A program made the translations under genes and the position numbers. DNA of 64,000 nt from Virgibacillus doumboii (GTDB lineage: Bacteria > Bacillota > Bacilli > Bacillales > Amphibacillaceae), in assembly GCF_902806455.1 (NCBI RefSeq), contig NZ_CADCWQ010000001.1:2914001-2978000 (forward strand). The letters are read 5' to 3'. Numbering within the stretch: position 1 is the stretch's first letter; each line of letters opens with the position of its first letter. A model generated the notes under the pieces. It saw only the letters and a list, made by a program, of their open reading frames with translations. It was not told the origin of the DNA and ran no database searches. This document shows, one piece after another, positions 10,671 to 19,281 of this stretch.

Positions 10671-11360
10671 CTATATTAAACGTTTCCTTGGGAAAATTCC
10701 ATCATGAAAAAATCGTTTAAACGTGCGATACAAAATAATCATATCAAATTTGATTGAGCGATTTTTAATATAAAAAAGGTCGTCTCTGATTTTTTGATCG
10801 TGATTTTTATTCGAATTGCCGTTAACCTGTGCAAACCCAGTTATTCCGGGCTTCACCCGTAGTCTCCCAGCCTGATAACGATTGTAATAATCAACGATTT
10901 CCACTATTTCCGGGCTTGGCCCAACCAGACTCATATCCCCTTTAAGCACATTATAGAGCTGTGGCAGGCCATCAAGATGAAATTTTTTTAAGCCTCTTCC
11001 TGTATGTGTCAGATTTTGATATGAGTCACGGTTAAAATAAAACCGGTTTGGCACACCGCTGTTCCATGTATCAGGAAATGGATGTGGAGGTAAGGCACGA
11101 ATTACTTTTGACGGATTAGTCAACGTGCGAAACTTCCATAATATAAATGTCCGATCGTCTTTTCCAACACGGGCCTGACGGAAGAAGACCGGTTTTCCAT
11201 CTTTCTTCATAATCCGGTAAAAAATCAATAGTAAAAACGGGCAAAGGAGCAGCAAAAGTAAAAAGCTTATGGTTATATCGATTACTCGCTTTGCTGCGAA
11301 AAACTTACTAAATCGTGGAACTGAGGCTGACCTTGAACGAACATTTTGACGTAATTCCAT
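10671..11360 (-). CDS. monotopic sugar-1-phosphate transferase (PglC/WcaJ-like), active site altered
   Basis: This protein of about 229 residues belongs to the bacterial sugar-transferase family, which links sugar-1-phosphates to undecaprenyl phosphate. It has the basic entry sequence and hydrophobic re-entrant segment (about 20-45), the RQARVGKD and KFRT motifs, and LPQLYNVLKGDMSLVGP. Two residues differ from the usual family pattern: the catalytic Asp-Glu pair reads Asp130-Gly131, and the normal GPRP reads GPSP. I start at the ATG at 11360, which follows GGGGTG. No polysaccharide cluster surrounds it. It may be a divergent subfamily or an inactive enzyme. Confidence 0.85.
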   Translation of the reverse strand: MELRQNVRSRSASVPRFSKFFAAKRVIDITISFLLLLLLCPFLLLIFYRIMKKDGKPVFFRQARVGKDDRTFILWKFRTLTNPSKVIRALPPHPFPDTWNSGVPNRFYFNRDSYQNLTHTGRGLKKFHLDGLPQLYNVLKGDMSLVGPSPEIVEIVDYYNRYQAGRLRVKPGITGFAQVNGNSNKNHDQKIRDDLFYIKNRSIKFDMIILYRTFKRFFHDGIFPRKRLI

Positions 11361-11507
11361 ACGAACACACCCCGCTTTATTAATGTAATCAATACATCTT
11401 ATTCTGCAGGACATGCCTCTATAACAATGACACATAAAAATAATATATTTGTAAAAAGAAACTCTATCGTAAAATTCGTTGTTCTTTATCTTTTACAGTT
11501 GATATTT

Positions 11508-11987
11508 ACTGCGAACTACTTTGAATGGAATTGAGTGCTACAACACCGCTGCGGAAATACACTTCGCTTTCCGTGGGCGGCTGCCCGGCCCTCTTCGTGC
11601 ATGCGCACTCAGTGGTCTCACCCAGGCCTTTCCTCCCACAGGAGTCTCAGCGTATTTCCTCCGCTGGTTATTCATTTTTTATTTTGATATGAAGAGCAAG
11701 TTTAAATAAAACCAGCAGCTGGAATATGCGAGACTCCTCGAAAAAGAAAAACACTTTTTCTTCGTGCGATGTATCGCTGACGTATCCTTCCTTGTCCTGT
11801 GGGAAGTACAAGTTAGGCGAGACCCCGCAGACGAGGAACGAGTTGAGGAGGGCTCGGCACTTGCCCACGGCTAAGAAGACACTGCGAAAACGAACTTTTT
11901 GAGCAGATGTCGCCTTGGTACCCGGAGGTGTGAAAGCGAGTATATTCCAGCTGCGGTGGTCAAAGAGCCTCACTAACTACTGCGAAC
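11508..11987. repeat. pair of dispersed repeat elements flanked by ACTGCGAAC
   Basis: No gene is seen in the stretch 11436-12055. It holds two copies of a dispersed element, apparently in opposite orientation. The first is 11546-11667 (from CGCTGCGGAAATAC to GTATTTCCTCCGCTGG). The second is 11711-11956 (from CCAGCAGCTGGAATATGCG to GTATATTCCAGCTGCGG). Each has inverted ends, and the second has an extra hairpin-rich insert after its first 25 bp. ACTGCGAAC occurs directly repeated at 11508-11516 and 11979-11987, outside the pair. Relatives lie at 33340-33600 and 62828-62970. Confidence 0.7.
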
Positions 11988-12014
11988 AGATTTAGTTCGC
12001 AGTTTATATTTTTA

Positions 12015-12052
12015 GGTAAAAAAACAGCCCACTCAAATGGACTGCCTTTTAC
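12015..12052 (-). terminator. terminator of bcp
   Basis: On the reverse strand GGCAGTCCATTTGAGTGGGCTG forms a hairpin followed by TTTTTTT, just beyond the bcp stop. Confidence 0.75.
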
Positions 12053-12055
12053 ATG

Positions 12056-12523
12056 CTATTTATTTTCCCGAATAAACTCCAATGCTTCTTCCACATGGCC
12101 ATCAACTTTTACTTTACGGAATTCTTTTTGCAGATTGCCTTCTTTATCAATGATAAACGTGGATCGTTCAATACCGTAATATTCTTTTCCGAAGTTTTTC
12201 TTAAACTTCCATACGTCATAATCCTCCGCTACTTTGTGATCCTCATCTGCCAGCAGCATAAAAGGAAGATCATGCTTGTCTATAAATTTCTGATGGCTTT
12301 CGACCGGGTCAGGACTTACCCCAATGATAACTGCATCCAGTTCACTGAAGCTTTCCTTTGCATCCCGAAAATCACATGCTTCCGTTGTGCAGCCCGGTGT
12401 CATATCTTTCGGATAAAAATATAAAACAACGTATTTGCCTTTGTAATCAGATAGACTTACTTCTTTTCCATACTGATTCAGCAATGTAAATTGTGGCGCC
12501 TGATTACCTACTTCTACGCTCAT
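12056..12523 (-). CDS. bcp: thioredoxin-dependent peroxiredoxin Bcp
   Basis: Reduces hydrogen and organic peroxides using thioredoxin. The 155-residue protein has the AhpC/TSA fold, and the peroxidatic cysteine lies in MTPGCTTEACDFRD (about 40-53). Start ATG at 12523 follows GGAGGG; an upstream reading lacks a ribosome binding site. It corresponds to B. subtilis YgaF, also found between perR and gsaB. No Per box was seen in front of it. Confidence 0.93.
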   Translation of the reverse strand: MSVEVGNQAPQFTLLNQYGKEVSLSDYKGKYVVLYFYPKDMTPGCTTEACDFRDAKESFSELDAVIIGVSPDPVESHQKFIDKHDLPFMLLADEDHKVAEDYDVWKFKKNFGKEYYGIERSTFIIDKEGNLQKEFRKVKVDGHVEEALEFIRENK

Positions 12524-12573
12524 CAAAATCCCTCCATACAAAATTTCGATTGTATCCACTATAGCATATCAAA

Positions 12574-13011
12574 CTACTCGTCTCTATTTTCTTGATTCGA
12601 CTGTACGAGCCGCAGTACAAATGCAGTCGGCAAAACATAGCCGATCAGCGCCTGCACAAGTGCAATAAACCGCCCTATTCCAATCGGTGTAATATCGCCG
12701 TAACCAATCGTCAGTAATGTTACGCCGCTGAAATAAAGTGAATGAATGACGGTACCGATGATACTCACTTCCCTCAGTTCGCCATTCTCAACCAGGAGAA
12801 TATGGTTCATTGACAGTACAAAATAAATCAGTCCAAATCCCAGAATAACAATCAGATAAATAATTAACAATGTATAAAAAATTTCAACTGAAAAACGGCT
12901 GTCCCGCATTTCCATTCGAAACCGGAGTTTTCCACCCCGAATAAAATCAATCAGGCTGGCTAGCACAACGATGCAAATAGCAATGAAAACAATCCATGGA
13001 ATGATTTTCAT
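12574..13011 (-). CDS. two-transmembrane potassium channel
   Basis: This 145-residue ion channel subunit has membrane segments at about 5-22 and 35-60, a pore helix and the K+ selectivity filter TIGYGD, and a final membrane helix. It carries no cytoplasmic RCK domain, so it would be a bare tetrameric pore (KcsA-like). The start at 13011 is supported by GGAGG seven bases upstream. It lies upstream of and codirectional with bcp, and divergently from the response regulator gene. Confidence 0.88.
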   Translation of the reverse strand: MKIIPWIVFIAICIVVLASLIDFIRGGKLRFRMEMRDSRFSVEIFYTLLIIYLIVILGFGLIYFVLSMNHILLVENGELREVSIIGTVIHSLYFSGVTLLTIGYGDITPIGIGRFIALVQALIGYVLPTAFVLRLVQSNQENRDE

Positions 13012-13123
13012 AGATATCCTCCATTCTACCCTATTCATATGCTCATCCACCCGGTGAATTGTCATTTATTTTTTGGAACCAATACGATAGGATATAACTA
13101 GATGATAGAGGAGATGTTTTCCA

Positions 13124-13825
13124 ATGAAGCGGATTTATTTAGTTGAGGATGATCCAAAAATAGCAGGATTACTCAAAGACTATCTGACCAAATATGAATA
13201 CGATGTTACGATTGAAAAATCATTCGACAATATTACGGAAGAATTTAAACAAACGGATCCACACGTCGTATTGCTCGATATTAATCTGCCGCGCTTTGAC
13301 GGCTTTTACTGGTGCCGGCAAATCCGCAGCATATCAAACTGTCCAATCATTTTCATTTCGGCGCGGGACAGTGGCATGGACCAGGTTATGGCGATTGAAA
13401 ATGGCGGGGATGACTATATTACCAAACCATTCGATTTCGATGTTGTACAAGCCAAAATTAAAAGTATCATCCGGCGTATTTACGGGGAATATGCAACAAC
13501 GAAGCAATCAGAGACACTAAGCATTGATGGTTTACATGTTAATTTGACTGCATTGGAAGTCACTTATCAGGGAAAAACTGATTTCCTTACGAAGAATGAA
13601 TTTATTTTACTGAAAGCATTTGCTGAACAGTTGAATAACGTTTTATCCCGGACACATCTGTTGGAAATGCTCTGGGATGATGAACATTTCGTCGATGATA
13701 ATACATTATCTGTAAATATTACCCGTTTGCGAAAAAAACTGGAGGATATTGGTGTTCACGACAGCATTCAAACGGTACGGGGTGCAGGCTATAAAATGGT
13801 TAATACGTGGAGTGACCAGCAATGA
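13124..13825 (+). CDS. BceR-type response regulator
   Basis: OmpR-family DNA-binding regulator, 233 residues. The receiver domain (1-115) has the acidic pocket VEDDP, the phospho-acceptor in LLDINLP and the conserved lysine in YITKPF. The winged helix (about 135-228) ends in TVRGAGYKM. Its stop overlaps the kinase gene by four bases. With the three following genes it forms a Bce-like module that senses cell-wall-active peptide antibiotics and induces its own transporter. Confidence 0.93.
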   Translation: MKRIYLVEDDPKIAGLLKDYLTKYEYDVTIEKSFDNITEEFKQTDPHVVLLDINLPRFDGFYWCRQIRSISNCPIIFISARDSGMDQVMAIENGGDDYITKPFDFDVVQAKIKSIIRRIYGEYATTKQSETLSIDGLHVNLTALEVTYQGKTDFLTKNEFILLKAFAEQLNNVLSRTHLLEMLWDDEHFVDDNTLSVNITRLRKKLEDIGVHDSIQTVRGAGYKMVNTWSDQQ

Positions 13826-14820
13826 AAGACTTTCTGAAGGACAGCCAGCCGTTCATACTCTTTTATTTTTCACAGGTCATTCTTGTCATCCTGATCAGCC
13901 AGCTTGCTCTTGTGAATACTGGAAATTCAGCTGACTTTAAAACAATAGCCTACATAGTACTCCTGTCTGCAAGCTTTTTGGTCATATTTCTTGTGTATCG
14001 ATTTATCAAGTTCCGCGAATTCTATATAAAACGGGAAAATACATATTTTCCCGAACCACCAAACCGACTGCTCGAACACGTTAAAACATTGACCGAAAAC
14101 GACCATCGTGAATATCAGCAGGAGATAAACAATTTACAGCAGCAAAAAGAACTGGAATTCAATTTTATGCAGCAATGGGTCCATCAAATGAAAACGCCGG
14201 TCTCGGTCATGTATTTAACCTTGCAGAAAGAGCGCATGCAGCTTCCGGAAGACTTTTCTCATAGTATGCAGGAGGAAATCGAACGGCTTCAACAGGGACT
14301 CGAGCAGGCATTATATCAATCAAGGCTGCAAAAATTTGATCGTGACTTTCATGTGCAGAAAGTATCACTTCAGCAGCTCGTCCGGACTTCCATCAAGGAT
14401 TTCAAATCGAGTTTCATCCGTAATCAGGTTTTCCCGGAGACTGATATTGATGAAAATATCAACATCGCAACCGACCCGAAATGGCTTGGCTTTGTACTCA
14501 ATCAGCTCCTTTCCAATGCGATTAAATACTCCAAACCGGATTCGGAAAAAATAATGGTTCAAGCGACGGAAGATGATAGTACGGTTCGGCTTTCTGTCAA
14601 GGATACTGGTTACGGAATGCCCTCTCAGGACGTTGCACGTGTATTTGATCCGTTTTTCACGGGGATTAATGGCCGGAAATTTCGTGAGTCAACCGGGATG
14701 GGGCTTTATCTTTCCAAGCAAATATGTGACGCACTCGGGCATGATATTTCCGTTCAATCAGAAGAAAGTGAAGGCACAACAATCACCATTACGTTTGAGA
14801 CGAACCTTACGACAATGTAA
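13822..14820 (+). CDS. BceS-type intramembrane-sensing histidine kinase
   Basis: The kinase has 332 residues. Two membrane helices (about 12-32 and 42-62) are joined by a very short outside loop, typical of intramembrane-sensing kinases that take their signal from the partner transporter. The dimerisation region has the phospho-accepting His in MQQWVHQMKTPVSV. The ATPase domain has NQLLSNAIKYS and DTGYGMP with STGMGLYL. It phosphorylates the adjacent response regulator, and its ATG overlaps the regulator's stop codon. Confidence 0.93.
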   Translation: MKDFLKDSQPFILFYFSQVILVILISQLALVNTGNSADFKTIAYIVLLSASFLVIFLVYRFIKFREFYIKRENTYFPEPPNRLLEHVKTLTENDHREYQQEINNLQQQKELEFNFMQQWVHQMKTPVSVMYLTLQKERMQLPEDFSHSMQEEIERLQQGLEQALYQSRLQKFDRDFHVQKVSLQQLVRTSIKDFKSSFIRNQVFPETDIDENINIATDPKWLGFVLNQLLSNAIKYSKPDSEKIMVQATEDDSTVRLSVKDTGYGMPSQDVARVFDPFFTGINGRKFRESTGMGLYLSKQICDALGHDISVQSEESEGTTITITFETNLTTM

Positions 14821-14832
14821 GGTTTCTTTTTA
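14803..14832 (+). promoter_or_regulatory. dyad at kinase stop: terminator and/or BceR site
   Basis: AACCTTAC-GACAAT-GTAAGGTT spans the kinase stop codon and is followed by TCTTTTTT, so it could end the kinase transcript. The same dyad fits the TNACA-N4-TGTNA type of half-sites reported for BceR-like regulators. It lies about 95 bp before the ATPase start, a place where the induced transporter promoter would be expected. Which role applies cannot be told from sequence. Confidence 0.6.
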
Positions 14833-14916
14833 CGCCTGAAAGGAAAATCGATGGTCGTTATGTTTATTTTTCCGTAAACTTGATGACAGGAACTTTACGA
14901 GAGGAGCTATGGCGAA

Positions 14917-15693
14917 ATGACTGTTCTGAAAGCCACCAATCTATCTAAAATATATGGCAGCAAACGTGGAGTTCAACATGAAGCACTGCACGAGTTTAAA
15001 CTAACTGTTCAAAAAGGTGAATTCCTCGGCATCATGGGACCGTCCGGAAGCGGGAAAACAACATTATTGAACCTGCTGGCAACGATTGATAAGCCTTCAT
15101 CCGGAAAAATCGAAATCAACGGGACGGACGTCACCCGTTTGTCCAAAAATAAACTGGCCAAATTTCGCCGCACGGAAATGGGATTTATTTTTCAGGATTA
15201 TAATTTGCTGGATACACTGACTATCGGCGAAAACATCCTTCTCCCGCTGACACTGCAAGGTGAAAAAGTAAAAGAAATGGAACGCATGCAAGTCATCGTC
15301 TCCAAACAACTGGGGATCGACAAAATACTGAATAAACGAACCTTTGAAGTTTCCGGTGGACAGATGCAGCGCGCCTCCATTGCGCGGGCGATCATTCATG
15401 ACCCGGCAATTATTTTTGCTGATGAGCCGACGGGAAATCTGGATTCCAAATCATCCGGACAGGTCATGGGCGCAATGAGTAAACTGCAGCAATCCAACGA
15501 GACAACAACCGTCATGGTGACACATGATCCATATGCAGCAAGTTTTTGTAAACGGGTCATTTTTATTAAAGACGGAAGACTGTTCAACGAAATTCATCGG
15601 GGTGACAACCGTCAGACATTTTTCCAGGATATTTTGAATGTCCAGTCACTCTTGGGAGGTAGTAATGATGACCTTCACTCAATTCGCTTTTAA
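14917..15693 (+). CDS. BceA-type ABC transporter ATPase
   Basis: This 258-residue ATPase of the macrolide/MacB-like class has Walker A GPSGSGKTTLL (about 42-52), the Q-loop region, signature VSGGQMQRASIARAI (about 146-160), Walker B IIFADEPTGNLDS and the switch His in VTHDP. It powers the partner permease in removing antibiotic peptides from their lipid targets. Its 3' end overlaps the permease gene by 29 bp. Confidence 0.94.
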   Translation: MTVLKATNLSKIYGSKRGVQHEALHEFKLTVQKGEFLGIMGPSGSGKTTLLNLLATIDKPSSGKIEINGTDVTRLSKNKLAKFRRTEMGFIFQDYNLLDTLTIGENILLPLTLQGEKVKEMERMQVIVSKQLGIDKILNKRTFEVSGGQMQRASIARAIIHDPAIIFADEPTGNLDSKSSGQVMGAMSKLQQSNETTTVMVTHDPYAASFCKRVIFIKDGRLFNEIHRGDNRQTFFQDILNVQSLLGGSNDDLHSIRF

Positions 15694-17584
15694 TAATGTC
15701 AGACGGAATACCAGACAGTATTTGAGTTATTTTCTGAGCTGTACATTTGCAGTGACGATTTTCTTCATGTATGCGGCGGTTATTTTTCACCCGGACATTG
15801 CAGGAAATGAATTTAGGGAAAATGTTCAGCGTGGAATCATCGCCAGTGAAGTGATTATATACTGTTTTTCATTTTTATTTGTGCTTTATTCGACAGGTGC
15901 TTTTATAAAATCACGGATGAAAGAATATGGACTCCTGACAACGCTCGGTATCAGCAAAGGACAACTGCGGCGGATGCTGCTTTTGGAAAATACATTGATC
16001 GGACTTGTGTCAATCGGCGCAGGTTTGTTGCTCGGTACACTGTTGTTGACATTATTTTTAATGGTATTTGCCGCGATTCTGGGAACCGGAGATACATTGC
16101 CGTTTCATTTGCCGTGGCAGGCAGTTGTGCTGACGGCCGGTCTATTCTTTGTCATGTTTGAGTTTAACACGCTGGCTGTTATTTGGACGATACGGACCAA
16201 TTCCATCATGGATGTTTTCCGCGGTGCAAAAAAGCCGAAAAAGGTGCCGGGGTTTTCCTGGATTGTGAGCCTGCTAGCTCTGGCAGCTATTGGCGGGGCT
16301 TATTATCTTGCCTATACAGCTGATCTCACAAGTATATTTTACCGGATGTTTCTAATACTTTTTCTGGTTATTCCCGGCACATATTTTCTGTTCACCCAGT
16401 TCAGCGTTGCTTTGATCAGCCTGTTAAAAAAGAATAAGCGTTTCTACTTTAAAGGGTCAAACCTGCTCACGATGTCTGATTTATCGTATAAGATGAAAGA
16501 CAATGCCCGACTGTTGTTTTTTGTGACAATTTTAAGTGCGGTGTCATTTACATCGTCCGGGGTTCTGTATGGTTTATTTCAAGGAATTGAAGAAGAAGCT
16601 GAACGTTTTCTGCCACAGGATGTAACCTTAATCGGCCAGGATAATACGGGGGCGAAATCCTTCAAACAGGAAATAAACAATGTGGAGCAGCAATTTTCCA
16701 AGAATGATATCCCGTTTGAAAGTTTTCAGACCCAAGCAGTTAAGGTTAAAGCCGAGTCTGATTTGAACGACTGGAATGACACGGTCTTTTCACTTTATTC
16801 GTATTCTGACTACAAACGATTGACGGCTTTACAGGGAAAAAAAGTTGACTTTCAAATTCAGTCGGGACAGGCTGTTATGCTGATGCAGGATGTTACACTT
16901 CGGTTTACGCGAGACCTTCCGAAAGAATTAACAATTCAAACAGCAAATAAAAAAATAAGTACTAGTATTGATGTAAAAGAAACACTGCTGAATGCCAATC
17001 TGTATTTCAATATGTCGATTATTGTACCGGAAGACGTTTATACCGACTTCCTGAAAACTGCTAAGGATACCGAGTCATTCCACTATTATTCCATGAATAT
17101 CCCGAACTGGCCGGCCCATGCTGAAGAAATAACAGAGATTCTCGCTTACGTCGACAGGGAGATTGCTTATCCGGATTCAAGCGCAAGCTTTTATATGACA
17201 AACAAGGAAGCTTTCTCTTATACATTCTTTTTTGGTATATTTATTAGTGTCCTTTTCTTTTTGGCAGCGGGATCAATTCTCTACTTCAGGATGTACCAGA
17301 ACATTGATAAAGATCTGGAACACTTTCATTCTTTATACCGGATTGGTTTTACAGACCAGGAAATGAAACGGATCGCGACCACACAGCTTGGGCTGATGTT
17401 TCTCATTCCCTTTGTTGTTGCGGTTATTCACGCAGGGTTTGCATTTAAAGCATTGCAGAATATGCTTGTTTCATCCGTACTATTACCGAGTGTGATGATC
17501 ATTTCCCTGTATTTTATCATTCAACTAATCAATTTTATTGTCATCCGGAATATTTATACTGCCAAGATTAAGAAAGTAATGTAA
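15665..17584 (+). CDS. BceB-type ABC transporter permease
   Basis: This membrane protein of about 639 residues has ten predicted helices. Four come early, with FtsX-like domains. A large extracellular domain of about 200 residues (roughly 315-520) precedes the last helices; this domain is the ligand-binding hallmark of BceB. I place the start at 15665 (the ATG at 15668 is equally good) because GGAGGT precedes it inside the ATPase gene. It is last in the Bce module, and hemL follows 21 bp later on the same strand. Confidence 0.93.
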   Translation: MMTFTQFAFNNVRRNTRQYLSYFLSCTFAVTIFFMYAAVIFHPDIAGNEFRENVQRGIIASEVIIYCFSFLFVLYSTGAFIKSRMKEYGLLTTLGISKGQLRRMLLLENTLIGLVSIGAGLLLGTLLLTLFLMVFAAILGTGDTLPFHLPWQAVVLTAGLFFVMFEFNTLAVIWTIRTNSIMDVFRGAKKPKKVPGFSWIVSLLALAAIGGAYYLAYTADLTSIFYRMFLILFLVIPGTYFLFTQFSVALISLLKKNKRFYFKGSNLLTMSDLSYKMKDNARLLFFVTILSAVSFTSSGVLYGLFQGIEEEAERFLPQDVTLIGQDNTGAKSFKQEINNVEQQFSKNDIPFESFQTQAVKVKAESDLNDWNDTVFSLYSYSDYKRLTALQGKKVDFQIQSGQAVMLMQDVTLRFTRDLPKELTIQTANKKISTSIDVKETLLNANLYFNMSIIVPEDVYTDFLKTAKDTESFHYYSMNIPNWPAHAEEITEILAYVDREIAYPDSSASFYMTNKEAFSYTFFFGIFISVLFFLAAGSILYFRMYQNIDKDLEHFHSLYRIGFTDQEMKRIATTQLGLMFLIPFVVAVIHAGFAFKALQNMLVSSVLLPSVMIISLYFIIQLINFIVIRNIYTAKIKKVM

Positions 17585-17605
17585 GTATAGGAGGCATTAT
17601 TTATA

Positions 17606-18901
17606 ATGGATTTTTCAAAATCAAAAGCACTTCATGAGGAAGCACTTGAACATATTGTCGGCGGAGTGAACTCCCCGTCCCGCGCATACAAAGGAGTTGG
17701 CGGCGGCACTCCGGTTTACATGGAACATGCGAAAGGTGCCTGCTTTTGGGACGTTGACGGCAATAAGTATATCGATTATCTGGCAGCGTATGGTCCGATT
17801 ATTACCGGACATGCCCACCCGCATATCGCGGAAGCAATTTCTTATGCTGCGACGAATGGAGTGTTGTACGGTACACCGACAAAGCTTGAAAATAAATTTG
17901 CCAAGATGCTGAAGTCAGCAATTCCGTCATTGGAAAAAGTGCGATTCGTTAATTCTGGTACGGAAGCGGTCATGACGACTGTCCGGGTTGCTCGTGCCTA
18001 CACTGGCAGAAATAAACTCATTAAATTTTCAGGAAGCTACCATGGCCACTTTGATTCGGTACTGGTTGAAGCTGGTTCCGGACCGGCTACATTGGGTACA
18101 CCAGACTCAGCGGGTATCCCGGCGGCTGTCGCTGAAGATGTAATTACCGTGCCATTTAATGACGTGGACGCTTTTCAGGAAGCTGTCGATCGCTGGGGTG
18201 ACCAGATTGCTGCCGTATTGGTAGAGCCGATCGTTGGTAACTTTGGAATCGTTGAACCCCATGAGGGATTTCTGCAGGCTGTTAATAATATAACACACGA
18301 TGTCGGTGCACTGGTCATCTATGATGAAGTCATCACAGCATTCCGCTTTACATACGGAAGTGCCCAACAGGTTTACGGAATCGAACCTGACATGACCGCA
18401 ATGGGTAAAATAATCGGTGGCGGACTACCAATCGGCGCATATGGCGGCCGTCAGGATATTATGGAACAAGTTGCACCACTCGGTCCGGCATACCAGGCAG
18501 GTACTATGGCCGGAAATCCTGCATCCATGGCGTCCGGAATTGCCTGTCTCGAAGTCTTGCAGGAAGACGGCGTTTATGAACGGCTGGATCAGCTAGGTAA
18601 ACGTCTGGAACAGGGCATTTTGCGTAAAGCTGCCGAGTTCGGTGTGCCAATCTCGGTAAATAGATTATGTGGCGCATTAACCGTCTTCTTTGGTGATGGC
18701 AAGGTATCCAACTATGACCAAGCCGAAGCAAGCGACGGTGAAGCATTCGCTCAATTTTTCCGTCTGATGCTTGAGCAAGGCGTTAATTTGGCACCATCCA
18801 AATTTGAAGCATGGTTTTTAACCACTGAGCATACCGAAGCAGACATTGATGATACCATTGATGCTGTTGGGCATGCATTTCGCCAGATGGCTGGAAAATA
18901 A
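17606..18901 (+). CDS. gsaB: glutamate-1-semialdehyde 2,1-aminomutase (second-copy type)
   Basis: PLP enzyme converting glutamate-1-semialdehyde to 5-aminolevulinate for tetrapyrrole synthesis. The 431 residues match HemL/GsaB from the start ([12 protein letters not shown]). The pyridoxal-binding Lys is in [11 protein letters not shown] (about 270), with YDEVITAFR before it. The location between bcp and ygaD equals that of B. subtilis gsaB, the paralogue outside the hem operon. AGGAGG precedes the ATG and a terminator follows. Confidence 0.95.
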   Translation: MDFSKSKALHEEALEHIVGGVNSPSRAYKGVGGGTPVYMEHAKGACFWDVDGNKYIDYLAAYGPIITGHAHPHIAEAISYAATNGVLYGTPTKLENKFAKMLKSAIPSLEKVRFVNSGTEAVMTTVRVARAYTGRNKLIKFSGSYHGHFDSVLVEAGSGPATLGTPDSAGIPAAVAEDVITVPFNDVDAFQEAVDRWGDQIAAVLVEPIVGNFGIVEPHEGFLQAVNNITHDVGALVIYDEVITAFRFTYGSAQQVYGIEPDMTAMGKIIGGGLPIGAYGGRQDIMEQVAPLGPAYQAGTMAGNPASMASGIACLEVLQEDGVYERLDQLGKRLEQGILRKAAEFGVPISVNRLCGALTVFFGDGKVSNYDQAEASDGEAFAQFFRLMLEQGVNLAPSKFEAWFLTTEHTEADIDDTIDAVGHAFRQMAGK

Positions 18902-18908
18902 TTGCGAT

Positions 18909-18945
18909 CTAATGCACTCTCCCTAAATGGAGGGTGCTTTTTTGT
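18909..18945 (+). terminator. terminator of gsaB
   Basis: GCACTCTCC-CTAAAT-GGAGGGTGC is followed by TTTTTT. Confidence 0.9.
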
Positions 18946-18977
18946 GCCCTTCTACTTATATAATCGTGTGTGATGCT

Positions 18978-19020
18978 GTAAAAGTGGCATATTTTTTAAT
19001 AATATTAATGCCACTTTTTG
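18978..19020. terminator. AT-looped inverted repeat, possible terminator
   Basis: AAAAGTGGCAT (18980-18990) pairs with ATGCCACTTTT (19008-19018) across an AT-rich 17-nt loop, with T and A runs outside on both strands. It lies between the convergent genes gsaB and ygaD. Confidence 0.4.
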
Positions 19021-19063
19021 TGGTTGGGGTTCGATTATAATAGTAGGAGGGGGATTTAGTTTG

Positions 19064-19145
19064 GAGGCATCACGTTTTGAGGGGGTGCTCGCATGTTTAA
19101 GAGGCGTACTCGCACGTTTGGGAGCCTTGCTCGAACATATAACAG
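19064..19145. repeat. intergenic array E: 21-nt degenerate tandem units
   Basis: Units begin at 19085, 19106 and 19127, exactly 21 nt apart, with a decayed unit at 19064. The shared pattern is GTNCTCGCAYGTTT followed by a purine-rich GAG. It lies in the 380-bp gap between convergent gsaB and ygaD, which otherwise holds only terminators. One of seven such arrays in the window. Confidence 0.7.
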
Positions 19146-19230
19146 TTTCCCACATGGCACCCACCACCGCATCCCCAAACCGTTTCATAAAGAAGTTTTT
19201 CGGCAGCAGCCGAAAATCAACATTATATAA

Positions 19231-19265
19231 AAATTAAAAACTCCCCCACATCTACCGTGGAGGAG
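19231..19265 (-). terminator. terminator of ygaD
   Basis: On the reverse strand CTCCTCCAC and GTGGGGGAG form a stem followed by TTTTT. Confidence 0.85.
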
Positions 19266-19281
19266 CTATAAATTAACTAAT

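Noticed and set aside
18952-19188. Frame of 78 codons on the minus strand between gsaB and ygaD
   Set aside because: It lies over array E and a terminator and owes its regular Ser/Thr/Lys pattern to the 21-nt repeat (a multiple of three). No ribosome binding site.
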